From: an uncultured Clostridia bacterium
Lineage (GTDB): Bacteria > Bacillota_A > Clostridia > Oscillospirales > Acutalibacteraceae
DNA: 18,158 nt
Assembly (NCBI GenBank): GCA_937891215.1
Contig: CALAEU010000152.1
Coordinates: 1-18,158 of the forward strand
Direction: 5' to 3'
In this document: positions 1 through 6,977 of the stretch, piece by piece
Layout: every line of letters starts with the position of its first letter
Numbering within the stretch: the stretch's first letter is position 1
Made by a program: the position numbers and the translations under genes
The notes under the pieces: model-generated
Databases searched by the model: none
Told to the model about the DNA's origin: nothing
The model's input: only the letters and a program-made list of their open reading frames with translations

Positions 1-75
1 GATTTCAGGGATCATCTTTGCCGGAGTTCGTGGTGAAGTTGTAAAAAACAAAACTTTATTGTCCAGTCTTGCCAT
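1..75 (-). CDS. N-terminal fragment of a protein cut by the left edge; candidate type II restriction endonuclease
   Basis: Only the first 25 codons are inside the window. An ATG (complement of 73-75) is preceded by a good ribosome site (GAGGTGAT) that overlaps the TGA stop of the upstream methyltransferase gene, so the two are very probably translated from one mRNA with a 10-base gap. The peptide contains FFTTSPRTPAKMIPEI. A short basic N-terminus of this kind directly behind a stand-alone D12 DNA methyltransferase suggests the cognate restriction enzyme. The SPRTP segment reminds me of the start of AlwI-family endonucleases, but that is recollection, not a search. No catalytic residues are visible. 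It could also be another restriction-modification accessory protein or an unrelated gene. The start is well supported; the function is an inference from position. Confidence 0.5.
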   Translation of the reverse strand, partial: MARLDNKVLFFTTSPRTPAKMIPEI

Positions 76-85
76 ACCTATCACC

Positions 86-934
86 TCAATAATTTTTTAC
101 TACGATATGCATTTTATCGTTTTTGAAACGATTTCTAATGTTTACTGCATAGTTTTTGTAATACTCATCAAAAATGAAATCACCATATAATTCTTCTGTG
201 AGAGGAGTTTTGCCAATAATCATCAACGCCCTACAAGGAAGATTTCTAAAATCAGCCGCTAGACGTCTATGTTCCGCTTCATCAAAACCGTTCATCATAT
301 CGATGTTTCCATAGTCGTTAAAGACACAATCGTATGGCGGATCTAAAAAGATAAAATCATCTTCTTGTGCCATATCAAAAATGCGGCTATAATCACAGTT
401 AAATAATTCTGCGCCTTGCAAAAGATCGCTGTGTTGTTGTGTTACAAGTCGAGTGTTAAGATTTGGGTATCTGCCAAAAGGAACATTGTAATCACCATTA
501 TTATTGTATCTAATCATTCCCGAATAGGCAGTCTTATTAATAAAGAAATACAAAACTCCATCTAAATATGTATCATCTGGATGATTAAACAGTTCTCTCA
601 TACGATAATAAAGTTCTTCATTTGCATTAGGAACTCTCTCATCAGGCATCAAGGTTTTCAATCTCTTATATTCCGCCTGATTAAGTTCATACACACGCTG
701 AATGTCATCCAACTGCTGACGCATAAGAGGATACTGGTCTCGCAACTGAGAATAAAAGGTCATCAATCGCTCATTTGCATCGTTGATAATAGCACTTTCA
801 GGTTCAAGATGGAAATAAACTGCACCACCGCCAAAAAAAGGCTCGATATATCTATTAAAGTTATCCGGTATGTATTGAAGAAAACGGGGAATTTCACGAG
901 ATTTTCCGCCACGATATTTTAAAACTGGATTCAT
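86..934 (-). CDS. DNA adenine N6-methyltransferase, D12 (Dam/M.FokI-like) class
   Basis: This transfers a methyl group from S-adenosylmethionine to adenine N6 in a specific DNA site. At 282 residues it has the usual length of a single-domain D12 (alpha-class) enzyme. The motifs are in family order: motif X KYRGGK at residues 6-11, the SAM-binding EPFFGGGAVYF at 31-41, YNVPFGRY at about 149-156, and the catalytic DPPY at 198-201. The middle part, about 60-180, is the expected target-recognition region, so the DNA site cannot be read from the motifs. The ATG at 934 has a GAGGTT ribosome site 8 bases upstream and a near-consensus promoter at 977-1005. The gene lies beyond the leuS terminator as a separate unit, with a second gene starting 10 bases after its stop. 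This fits a small type II restriction-modification locus rather than a housekeeping Dam. The class is certain; the role in restriction is inferred. Confidence 0.92.
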   Translation of the reverse strand: MNPVLKYRGGKSREIPRFLQYIPDNFNRYIEPFFGGGAVYFHLEPESAIINDANERLMTFYSQLRDQYPLMRQQLDDIQRVYELNQAEYKRLKTLMPDERVPNANEELYYRMRELFNHPDDTYLDGVLYFFINKTAYSGMIRYNNNGDYNVPFGRYPNLNTRLVTQQHSDLLQGAELFNCDYSRIFDMAQEDDFIFLDPPYDCVFNDYGNIDMMNGFDEAEHRRLAADFRNLPCRALMIIGKTPLTEELYGDFIFDEYYKNYAVNIRNRFKNDKMHIVVKNY

Positions 935-976
935 AGGTTCAACCTCGCTTTCAACTAAACATAATTATACAAAAAT

Positions 977-1005
977 ATTATACCATACAACTCGAGGTTT
1001 TTCAA
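977..1005 (-). promoter_or_regulatory. SigA-type promoter of the methyltransferase unit
   Basis: On the minus strand a -35 of TTGAAA (complement of 1000-1005) and a perfect -10 of TATAAT (977-982) are separated by 17 bases. The predicted start of transcription is near 970, leaving a leader of about 35 bases before the methyltransferase ATG. A CTCGAG palindrome (991-996) lies in the spacer and could be an operator, but nothing else supports that. Confidence 0.8.
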
Positions 1006-1031
1006 TGGATTTTCTGTGAAATTTGATTCTT

Positions 1032-1078
1032 GCTAAATAAAACAAAGGGAGACAACTTCCTTACGGAGTGTCTCCCTT
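1032..1078 (-). terminator. Intrinsic terminator of the nadD-yqeK-rsfS-leuS operon
   Basis: A perfect 10-bp inverted repeat (AAGGGAGACA at 1045-1054 with TGTCTCCCTT at 1069-1078) begins 14 bases after the leuS stop on the minus strand. It is followed by the T-rich run TGTTTTATTT. A short extra pairing within the 14-base loop (TCC with GGA) may lengthen the stem. The T-run on the plus-strand side is separated from the stem by about ten bases, so the hairpin serves the minus strand. Confidence 0.85.
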
Positions 1079-1092
1079 ACGACTGCCTTTTT

Positions 1093-3498
1093 TTATTTTG
1101 CAACAATATTTATAATCTTACCAGGAACATAGATTTCTTTGATAATCTGTTTTCCGTCTAACATTTCCTGAACCTTTTCGTCTGCTTTTGCAGCGGCGAT
1201 TGCAGTAGCTGAGTCAGCATCTTTTGCAATAGTAACTGTTGCACGGAGTTTACCGCAAATCTGAACAGGAACTTCAATAGTTGAGTCAACTGTTTTTGCT
1301 TCGTCATAAGAAACCCAAGGAGCAACTGCAAGCATTCCGCCAAAGCCCATTACTTCCCACAATTCTTCTGAAACGTGTGGTGCAAATGGGTTTACTAATG
1401 TAAGGAATGTTTTAAGTTCGCCCTTTGTAATAGCACCTTTTTCATAAATTTCGTTAAGGAGTGCCATAAGTGAAGCAATAGCGGTGTTGTACTTCATATT
1501 TTCAATATCGTCTGAAACCTTTTTAATTGTCTTGTGGAATGATACCTCTAATTCCTTTGAGTAATCATCACCATCAGTAACAATTTCCTGAAGATTCCAG
1601 ATTCTGTCAATGAAACGTTTACAACCTTTAACACTTGCTTCAGACCAAGGTGCTGCTTTTTCGTAGTCACCCATAAAGAGTACATAAGAACGGAGAACAT
1701 CTGCGCCGAACTGGTCAACAACTTCATTAGGGTCAACAACATTACCTTTAGATTTACTCATTTTTTCACCGTCAGGACCTAAAATAAGACCTTGAGCAGT
1801 TCTCTTTGCATAAGGTTCAGCAGTTGGAACAACGCCTAAATCGTAAAGGAATTTATGCCAGAAACGAGAGTAGATTAAGTGACGGGTAACATGTTCCATA
1901 CCACCGTTGTACCAGTCAACCTGACCCCAGTATTTAAGTTTGTCTTCACTTGCAAGTGCTTCTGTGTTTTTAGGGTCAATATATCTTAAGAAATACCATG
2001 AAGAACCTGCCCATTGTGGCATTGTGTCAGTTTCTCTCTTTGCTTTGCCACCACATTTCGGACAAGTGCAGTTAACAAATTCTTCAATCTCTGCAAGTGG
2101 ACTTTCACCGTCAGAACCTGGTTGGAAGTTATCAATTTCAGGTAATTTTAATGGTAATTCTTCGTAAGGTACAGGAACAATACCGCATTTTTCACAGTGA
2201 ACAATCGGAATTGGTTCGCCCCAGTATCTTTGTCTGTTAAATGCCCAGTCTTTCATTTTGTACTGAACACCTTTTTTACCAATGCCTTTTTCTTCTAATA
2301 CTTCGAGCATTTTAGCTATAGAATCTTTTTTGTTTGTGAAGCCATTAAGGAATTCAGAGTTCACCATATCGCCGTCGCCTGTGTATGCTTCTTCTGCGAT
2401 ATTGCCACCCTTAATAACTTCAATAATATCAATGCCGAATTTTTTAGCAAAGTCATAGTCACGTTCATCGTGTGCAGGTACCGCCATAATAGCACCTGTA
2501 CCATAACCCATCATAACATAGTCAGATATGTAAATCGGAATTTCTTTGTTGTTAACAGGGTTAATTGCACTAAAGCCTGAAAGACGAACACCTGTTTTAT
2601 CTTTAACAAGCTGAGTTCTTTCAAATTCTGTTTTCTTTGCGCATTCTGCTCTGTAAGCTAAAACTTCATCCATATTGCCAATTTTTTCAGCATATTTGTC
2701 AATAAGCGGATGCTCAGGTGCCATAACCATAAATGTAACACCGAATAATGTGTCAGGACGAGTTGTGTAAATTTCTAATTTTTCGTCTGTATCTTTAATT
2801 GAGAAATTAACAAATGCACCTGTTGATTTACCAATCCAGTTTACTTGCTGGAGTTTGATGTTTGGAAGGTAATCAACATCGTCAAGACCTTCTAAGAGCT
2901 TGTCAGCATATTCAGTAATTCTTAAGTACCATACATCTTTAGATTTCTGAACAATGTCGCTGTGGCAAATATCACACTTACCACCTTGTGAGTCTTCGTT
3001 TGAAAGAACAACCTTACAAGAAGGGCAGTAGTTTACGAGAGTTTTATCACGGAAAACAAGTCCCTTTTCAAACATTTTTAAGAAAATCCATTGAGTCCAC
3101 TTGTAGTAATCTTCTTGTGTGGTATCAACAACTCTGTTCCAGTCAAATGAGAAACCAACTCTTTTTAACTGGCTTGAGAATTTCTCAATGTTCATATCTG
3201 TAACTTTTCTTGGGTGAATACCTGTTTTTATAGCATAGTTTTCAGTAGGAAGACCATAAGCATCAAAACCAATAGGGAATAAAACATTATAACCTTGCAT
3301 TCTTCTTTTTCTTGAAACAACTTCAAGACCTGAATATGCTTTGATATGACCAACGTGCATACCTGCACCACTTGGATAAGGGAATTCTACAAGTGCGTAA
3401 AATTTAGGTTTTTCGCTTCCGTCTTCTGCGTGGAAAACGCCTGCTTCTTCCCATTTTTTCTGCCATTTTTGTTCAACAGCGGAAAAATCGTACTTCAT
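1093..3498 (-). CDS. leuS: Leucyl-tRNA synthetase
   Basis: This class I aminoacyl-tRNA synthetase charges tRNA-Leu with leucine in the cytoplasm. From the chosen start it has 801 residues. The HIGH motif is HVGH at 48-51 and the KMSKS motif is at 579-583. Between them is the CP1 editing domain with TTRPDT (about 245-250) and GTGAIMAVPAHDERD (about 333-347), whose aspartate clears mischarged tRNA. Two zinc-ribbon-like cysteine groups are present: C158, C161, C175, C178 and C435, C438, C479, C482. The C-terminus is the usual anticodon-binding and short terminal domain. I chose the ATG at 3498 (MKYDFSAVEQ) because it begins where the family normally begins and has AAAGGA about 10 bases upstream; an in-frame ATG at 3507 and a TTG at 3525 are alternatives. 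It lies 38 bases after rsfS with no T-box leader or promoter, so it is the last gene of the nadD operon. Confidence 0.98.
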   Translation of the reverse strand: MKYDFSAVEQKWQKKWEEAGVFHAEDGSEKPKFYALVEFPYPSGAGMHVGHIKAYSGLEVVSRKRRMQGYNVLFPIGFDAYGLPTENYAIKTGIHPRKVTDMNIEKFSSQLKRVGFSFDWNRVVDTTQEDYYKWTQWIFLKMFEKGLVFRDKTLVNYCPSCKVVLSNEDSQGGKCDICHSDIVQKSKDVWYLRITEYADKLLEGLDDVDYLPNIKLQQVNWIGKSTGAFVNFSIKDTDEKLEIYTTRPDTLFGVTFMVMAPEHPLIDKYAEKIGNMDEVLAYRAECAKKTEFERTQLVKDKTGVRLSGFSAINPVNNKEIPIYISDYVMMGYGTGAIMAVPAHDERDYDFAKKFGIDIIEVIKGGNIAEEAYTGDGDMVNSEFLNGFTNKKDSIAKMLEVLEEKGIGKKGVQYKMKDWAFNRQRYWGEPIPIVHCEKCGIVPVPYEELPLKLPEIDNFQPGSDGESPLAEIEEFVNCTCPKCGGKAKRETDTMPQWAGSSWYFLRYIDPKNTEALASEDKLKYWGQVDWYNGGMEHVTRHLIYSRFWHKFLYDLGVVPTAEPYAKRTAQGLILGPDGEKMSKSKGNVVDPNEVVDQFGADVLRSYVLFMGDYEKAAPWSEASVKGCKRFIDRIWNLQEIVTDGDDYSKELEVSFHKTIKKVSDDIENMKYNTAIASLMALLNEIYEKGAITKGELKTFLTLVNPFAPHVSEELWEVMGFGGMLAVAPWVSYDEAKTVDSTIEVPVQICGKLRATVTIAKDADSATAIAAAKADEKVQEMLDGKQIIKEIYVPGKIINIVAK

Positions 3499-3536
3499 TT
3501 TAATCATTTCCTTTCTTCTTATCAAACCAAATCAAT

Positions 3537-3884
3537 TTAATCAATAAATTGAGAAATATCTATTTTAGATGCATCGTCCCAGAGTCTTTCAAGATTATAA
3601 TATTGTCTTGAATCTTCAAGGAAGATATGAACAACAACACCGCCATATTGCATAAGCACCCAACCAGTTGCTCTGCCCTCAACGTGGTCAGGGCGGATGT
3701 CTTCTTGTTCAAGTTGATATTCTATTTCATCTGCTAATGCTCTTACATGAGTGTTTGAGTTAGCAGTAGCAATAACAAAATAATCTGCAACAATTGTTAC
3801 TTCTTCTGTTTTAATAACTTCTATATCTCTTGCTAATTTGTCGTCTAATACTTTAACGATTTTTTTAGTTAATTCTAAACTCAT
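3537..3884 (-). CDS. rsfS: Ribosome silencing factor RsfS
   Basis: RsfS binds uL14 on the large ribosomal subunit and blocks joining of the subunits, which saves energy when nutrients run low. The 115-residue length and whole-protein pattern fit the family (Iojap/DUF143): the ADYFVIATANSNTHVRALAD segment at about 33-52, the EGRATGWVLMQYGGVVVHIF core at about 68-87, and a YYNLERLWDDA tail. The ATG overlaps the stop of yqeK by four bases (ATGA), with an AAAGGAGAG ribosome site inside the end of yqeK, so translation is coupled. The order nadD-yqeK-rsfS is widely conserved in Firmicutes. Confidence 0.97.
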   Translation of the reverse strand: MSLELTKKIVKVLDDKLARDIEVIKTEEVTIVADYFVIATANSNTHVRALADEIEYQLEQEDIRPDHVEGRATGWVLMQYGGVVVHIFLEDSRQYYNLERLWDDASKIDISQFID

Positions 3885-4474
3885 ATAAGTTTCTCTCCTT
3901 TTTCGCTTTTGTAAGCTACAAGTGCTGAATTATAAGCCCCCATAGTATCAGGATGAACCAATCTCTCTTTTTTAATTAAGTCAATTATTGTAAAACTTAA
4001 TCCTTCAACAATTGCTTCATCGAGTGAGCGGAACGCTTTTTCTCTCATAATTTCAACACCATCATAATTACGCTCTTTACCTATAAAGTCGGCAATAAAT
4101 ATAACCTTTTCTAAAAGGGTCATATTACTTCTGCCTGTGGTGTGGTAACGCACTGCGGTTAAAATTTCTTCGTCAGTACAACCTAATTCCTTTTCTGCAA
4201 AAACTGCACCACAAATTGCGTGGAATAGTTTAGGTGCTGATAATTCATATTCTGAAAGTTCTACGTTATTTTCAAGTAAATATTGTAATTGCTCACTTGG
4301 TTCAAGATTTTTGCAGGAATCGTGAATAAGTCCTGCGGTGTATGCTTTTTCGGGGTCGGCACCAAATTTAATGGCAAGTTCTTTGGCACAGTCTGCAACA
4401 TTTAAAGAATGAATAAATCGTTGCTCTTTAAGTCTGCCTTTAATAATTTCGATGCACTCTGAATTGGTTTTCAT
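3881..4474 (-). CDS. yqeK: HD-domain phosphohydrolase YqeK (symmetrical Ap4A hydrolase family)
   Basis: Members of the YqeK family hydrolyse diadenosine tetraphosphate to two ADP, removing a nucleotide that builds up as a by-product of aminoacyl-tRNA synthetases under stress. The protein has 197 residues. The metal-binding HD pattern is visible: H22 in FIHSLNVA, H51-D52 in GLIHDSCKN, H85 in FHAICGA, H111 in VRYHTTG and D129 in FIADFIGKERNYDGV, which closely resembles the family's ADYIEPxRxxxGV. The gene overlaps nadD at its start and rsfS at its end by ATGA in both cases; its ribosome site AAGGGGGC lies within nadD. Being in one operon with leuS gives it an obvious biochemical neighbour, since synthetases produce its substrate. 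Confidence 0.94.
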   Translation of the reverse strand: MKTNSECIEIIKGRLKEQRFIHSLNVADCAKELAIKFGADPEKAYTAGLIHDSCKNLEPSEQLQYLLENNVELSEYELSAPKLFHAICGAVFAEKELGCTDEEILTAVRYHTTGRSNMTLLEKVIFIADFIGKERNYDGVEIMREKAFRSLDEAIVEGLSFTIIDLIKKERLVHPDTMGAYNSALVAYKSEKGEKLI

Positions 4475-5073
4475 AAATAAAGCCCCCTTTTCTTGATATA
4501 ACTTATAGTATCATAAGTAAGGTATTTACTTGTGTCCAATCTGTTTTTTAGCATTGTTCTTAAAAGCGTAGAACTTACTTCAAGTGGTTTTTCTTTTGAA
4601 ATTATATAATCTCCATCGTGTAATTTGAGTTTTGTAATAGCGTAGGTTTTCATTTCTGCCAAGTGCTTTAAATCTTCTGTTCTTGCGGCGGTAACTATTG
4701 TGCAGAGTGAAAGAAGTTCTTTATACTTGTACCAGTTTGCAAGGGACAAAAACATATCGTCACCCATAAACAAAAATAAATTGTCATCGGGGTAATATTT
4801 TTTCAAATCCTTTATTGTATCCACCGTGTAGCTTTTTTCTTCACGATTAAGCTCTATAGCAGAAATTTCAAATATCGGGTCAGTAAAGGTATGCTTACAC
4901 ATAGCAAGTCTGTCAGTACCATCTGCCACAGTGCCATCTTTAAAAGGGGAAGAATAGGCAGGAATAATCAGAACTTTATCTGCATTACACTCTTTCGCTA
5001 AGTTCTGGGCTAAGAGTAAATGCCCTTTATGAGGGGGGTCAAAAGAACCACCATAAATTGCTATGTTTCCCAT
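4471..5073 (-). CDS. nadD: Nicotinate-nucleotide adenylyltransferase
   Basis: This joins nicotinate mononucleotide and ATP to give deamido-NAD, the step before the final amidation in NAD synthesis. From the chosen start it has 200 residues, normal for the family. GGSFDPPHKGH at 8-18 is the nucleotidyltransferase motif, with the two histidines that hold ATP phosphates. The second signature, SSTLLR at 167-172, is near the C-terminus. I placed the start at the ATG at 5073 because GGGTGA lies 5 bases upstream and the protein then begins MGNIAIYGG like its relatives. An in-frame TTG at 5100 is next to the predicted transcription start and so is unlikely. It is the first gene of the operon nadD-yqeK-rsfS-leuS. 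Confidence 0.96.
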   Translation of the reverse strand: MGNIAIYGGSFDPPHKGHLLLAQNLAKECNADKVLIIPAYSSPFKDGTVADGTDRLAMCKHTFTDPIFEISAIELNREEKSYTVDTIKDLKKYYPDDNLFLFMGDDMFLSLANWYKYKELLSLCTIVTAARTEDLKHLAEMKTYAITKLKLHDGDYIISKEKPLEVSSTLLRTMLKNRLDTSKYLTYDTISYIKKRGLYL

Positions 5074-5102
5074 AAAATCACCCAATTTTTGTTTATTCAA
5101 TA

Positions 5103-5131
5103 ATTTTATCCAAAATGTGAATTGTTGTCAA
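5103..5131 (-). promoter_or_regulatory. SigA-type promoter of the nadD-yqeK-rsfS-leuS operon
   Basis: On the minus strand a consensus -35 TTGACA (complement of 5126-5131) and a -10 TAAAAT (5103-5108) are exactly 17 bases apart. Transcription should start near 5096, about 23 bases before the nadD ATG. The -35 lies 14 bases past the stop of the metallophosphoesterase gene. No terminator hairpin is visible there, so read-through from the upstream unit is possible. Confidence 0.82.
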
Positions 5132-5144
5132 TATAACTACAAGA

Positions 5145-6947
5145 TTATTTTGCGAGTTTTGCCTCGATTTCCGTTACAAAATCATCTTTTTTGAAGTGTT
5201 TGAATGCTTCGTTACATTTCTGACAGTGTAAGAGGAAATTATTATTTATTTCACCATCATAATCTTTCAAAGCAAAAAATGCAGAATTAAGACAGTTATT
5301 TATCATTTCTTCATCTTTTGTTTTCTCAAAAAGATGTGATAAATTGCAGAAAATAACTGCAATTTCAGAATCATTTCCTTTGTAAAGCGAAAGAATATTC
5401 AATGCCTTTCTGAAATATCTTAAAGCCTCGTCATAGTTTTCACTTTCATATAAAGCTAAAGCATAGTTGTTATAAAATCCTGCGAAACGGTAGTCGTTTT
5501 GTGGAATTGTGTTTATATATGCTTCAAATGCTCTTACAAAAAGTGGTAAAGAGTCTGCAGTTCTGTGGAAGAAATTAAGAGTTGTAGCACAGTTAAGATA
5601 CATATTTGCACCTAAAACTGAATTTTCAAGACCGAATTTTTCGAGCAACTCTAAAATTTCGTTTATAGCACTAACTGCTTTCTTCTGTTCACCAGTTCTT
5701 CTGTGGAAAGAAACAACCTCGTTATGTAAAGTCATTTCTGTAAAAGCATCTTCTCTTTCTTTTGCTTTTAAAATCTCTGCTTCTAAATATTCACCAGCTT
5801 CTTTTACCTGCTTTTTATTTAAAAGTTCGTCATATTCATTTAAAATTACTTCAAGGTCATTATCGCGGTTTTTACCGAATTCTGTTGTGGTAATTCTTTC
5901 TACTTCAATAGTTTTTGTTTCTATATTTTCAGGATTGTTTTCATCAAGAATAATAAGTCTGCCACCATGTTCTTTACCATAAGTAAAGTAACCGCAACCA
6001 ATAGTCTGGTAAAGGCTTATTCCGTCAATTTTAATGTGGAAATCATTTACATGGTCGTGACCGAAGAATGCCGCTTTAATATCGCCCATCTTTTTCCAAC
6101 TTTTAAGTTGTGCGGTGTGGTCCTGCTTCATAAATGGTGGACAAGGATATTCTCTGAGTCTGCCTGAAATAAGTTTATCGCCGAATGAGTAGAATTTGCC
6201 GTCTTTTTCAACAACATTTTCTCCCATTTCTGCTACTTCCTGTAACTCGTGAATTTCCTGCTGAACAGGAATATGCTGGAAGAGAATTGCAGGAACAGGT
6301 TTACCACCGTTTTCATCCGCTAATTCTTTACTTCTTTTTTCATACCAGGCAATCTGGTCTTCATGAACATAAGCGTAACCAGAGTCGCCTTCGTCATCAT
6401 TCATATAGTCGTTTGAGTCCATAAGCCATATAGAAAAAGCATTTCTTTTACCGTCTGAGCTTTTAATAGTCAGGTTACAGTTACCACAACCGAAAACATC
6501 CTCGTCATTAAGAGTAGAGCGACAGTTGTCGTAGTCGCTATACATAATCATCTGAATATCAGTGTAAAAACCAACTTCGCCATCGTGATTACCAAAAACG
6601 AGTGCTAATGGAATGTTTCTTCTTTTTATTGGTTCAACAATTTTTGTAATTGTCTTGTGAATTAAATCGTAGTTGAATTCTTCCCAGTAACCACTGACAT
6701 TGTCGCCGCCGAAAACAACCAAATCAGGTTTTGTCTCTTCAAGACATTTTTCAATTACATTAAGAGTTTCCTTGTCTTTGTTTTCGGGAATTTCTCTGTT
6801 ATCGTCGTCATCCATTTCAGGCATAACTTCATGAATATCTGTAAGATGCAAAATTCTGAATTTACCATCACTTGAAAATTTTAATGGTTCTTTCTCTGCT
6901 CTTAAAAAATTATCTGTTTTCCATTTATTTGGTTTACCCATTGCCAT
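5145..6947 (-). CDS. Calcineurin-like metallophosphoesterase with C-terminal TPR-like helical domain
   Basis: The N-terminal 340 residues form a two-metal phosphoesterase with the full set of signature residues: D37-x-H39 (LTDIHE), G81-D82 (FGGDNVSG), N120-H121-D122 (FGNHDG), H225 (FQHIP) and H297-x-H299 (FGHDH). No signal peptide or membrane segment is visible, so it should be cytoplasmic. The region from about 365 to 600 is entirely helical in character. It contains repeats with TPR features, clearest at about 490-525 (NNYALALYESENYDEALRYF), plus several degenerate flanking units. The catalytic half resembles the purple-acid/DCR2-like branch, but the substrate (phosphoprotein, nucleotide or phosphodiester) cannot be told. 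ATG at 6947 has AGGTGA 6 bases upstream. It follows the aminopeptidase gene by 30 bases and is probably co-transcribed with it. A TPR array on a phosphatase suggests docking to a protein partner; that is inference. Confidence 0.88.
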   Translation of the reverse strand: MAMGKPNKWKTDNFLRAEKEPLKFSSDGKFRILHLTDIHEVMPEMDDDDNREIPENKDKETLNVIEKCLEETKPDLVVFGGDNVSGYWEEFNYDLIHKTITKIVEPIKRRNIPLALVFGNHDGEVGFYTDIQMIMYSDYDNCRSTLNDEDVFGCGNCNLTIKSSDGKRNAFSIWLMDSNDYMNDDEGDSGYAYVHEDQIAWYEKRSKELADENGGKPVPAILFQHIPVQQEIHELQEVAEMGENVVEKDGKFYSFGDKLISGRLREYPCPPFMKQDHTAQLKSWKKMGDIKAAFFGHDHVNDFHIKIDGISLYQTIGCGYFTYGKEHGGRLIILDENNPENIETKTIEVERITTTEFGKNRDNDLEVILNEYDELLNKKQVKEAGEYLEAEILKAKEREDAFTEMTLHNEVVSFHRRTGEQKKAVSAINEILELLEKFGLENSVLGANMYLNCATTLNFFHRTADSLPLFVRAFEAYINTIPQNDYRFAGFYNNYALALYESENYDEALRYFRKALNILSLYKGNDSEIAVIFCNLSHLFEKTKDEEMINNCLNSAFFALKDYDGEINNNFLLHCQKCNEAFKHFKKDDFVTEIEAKLAK

Positions 6948-6977
6948 AGTGTTTCACCTACAAAAATATATTTTAAA

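Noticed and set aside
581..922. Plus-strand open frame opposite the DNA methyltransferase
   Set aside because: It is the complement of a gene with clear family motifs, has no ribosome site and gives no recognisable protein.
3499..3536. T-box or other leader before leuS
   Set aside because: The gap to rsfS is only 38 bases, too short for a T-box, and holds just the ribosome site.
5101..5144. Terminator between the phosphoesterase gene and the nadD promoter
   Set aside because: No inverted repeat with a T-run could be found on the minus strand; the space is taken up by the promoter.
5509..5982. 157-codon plus-strand open frame opposite the phosphoesterase gene
   Set aside because: It is opposite the TPR-like half, whose reading frame is well supported; the translation is Ser/Phe/Lys-rich, as expected of an antisense shadow, and has no start signals.
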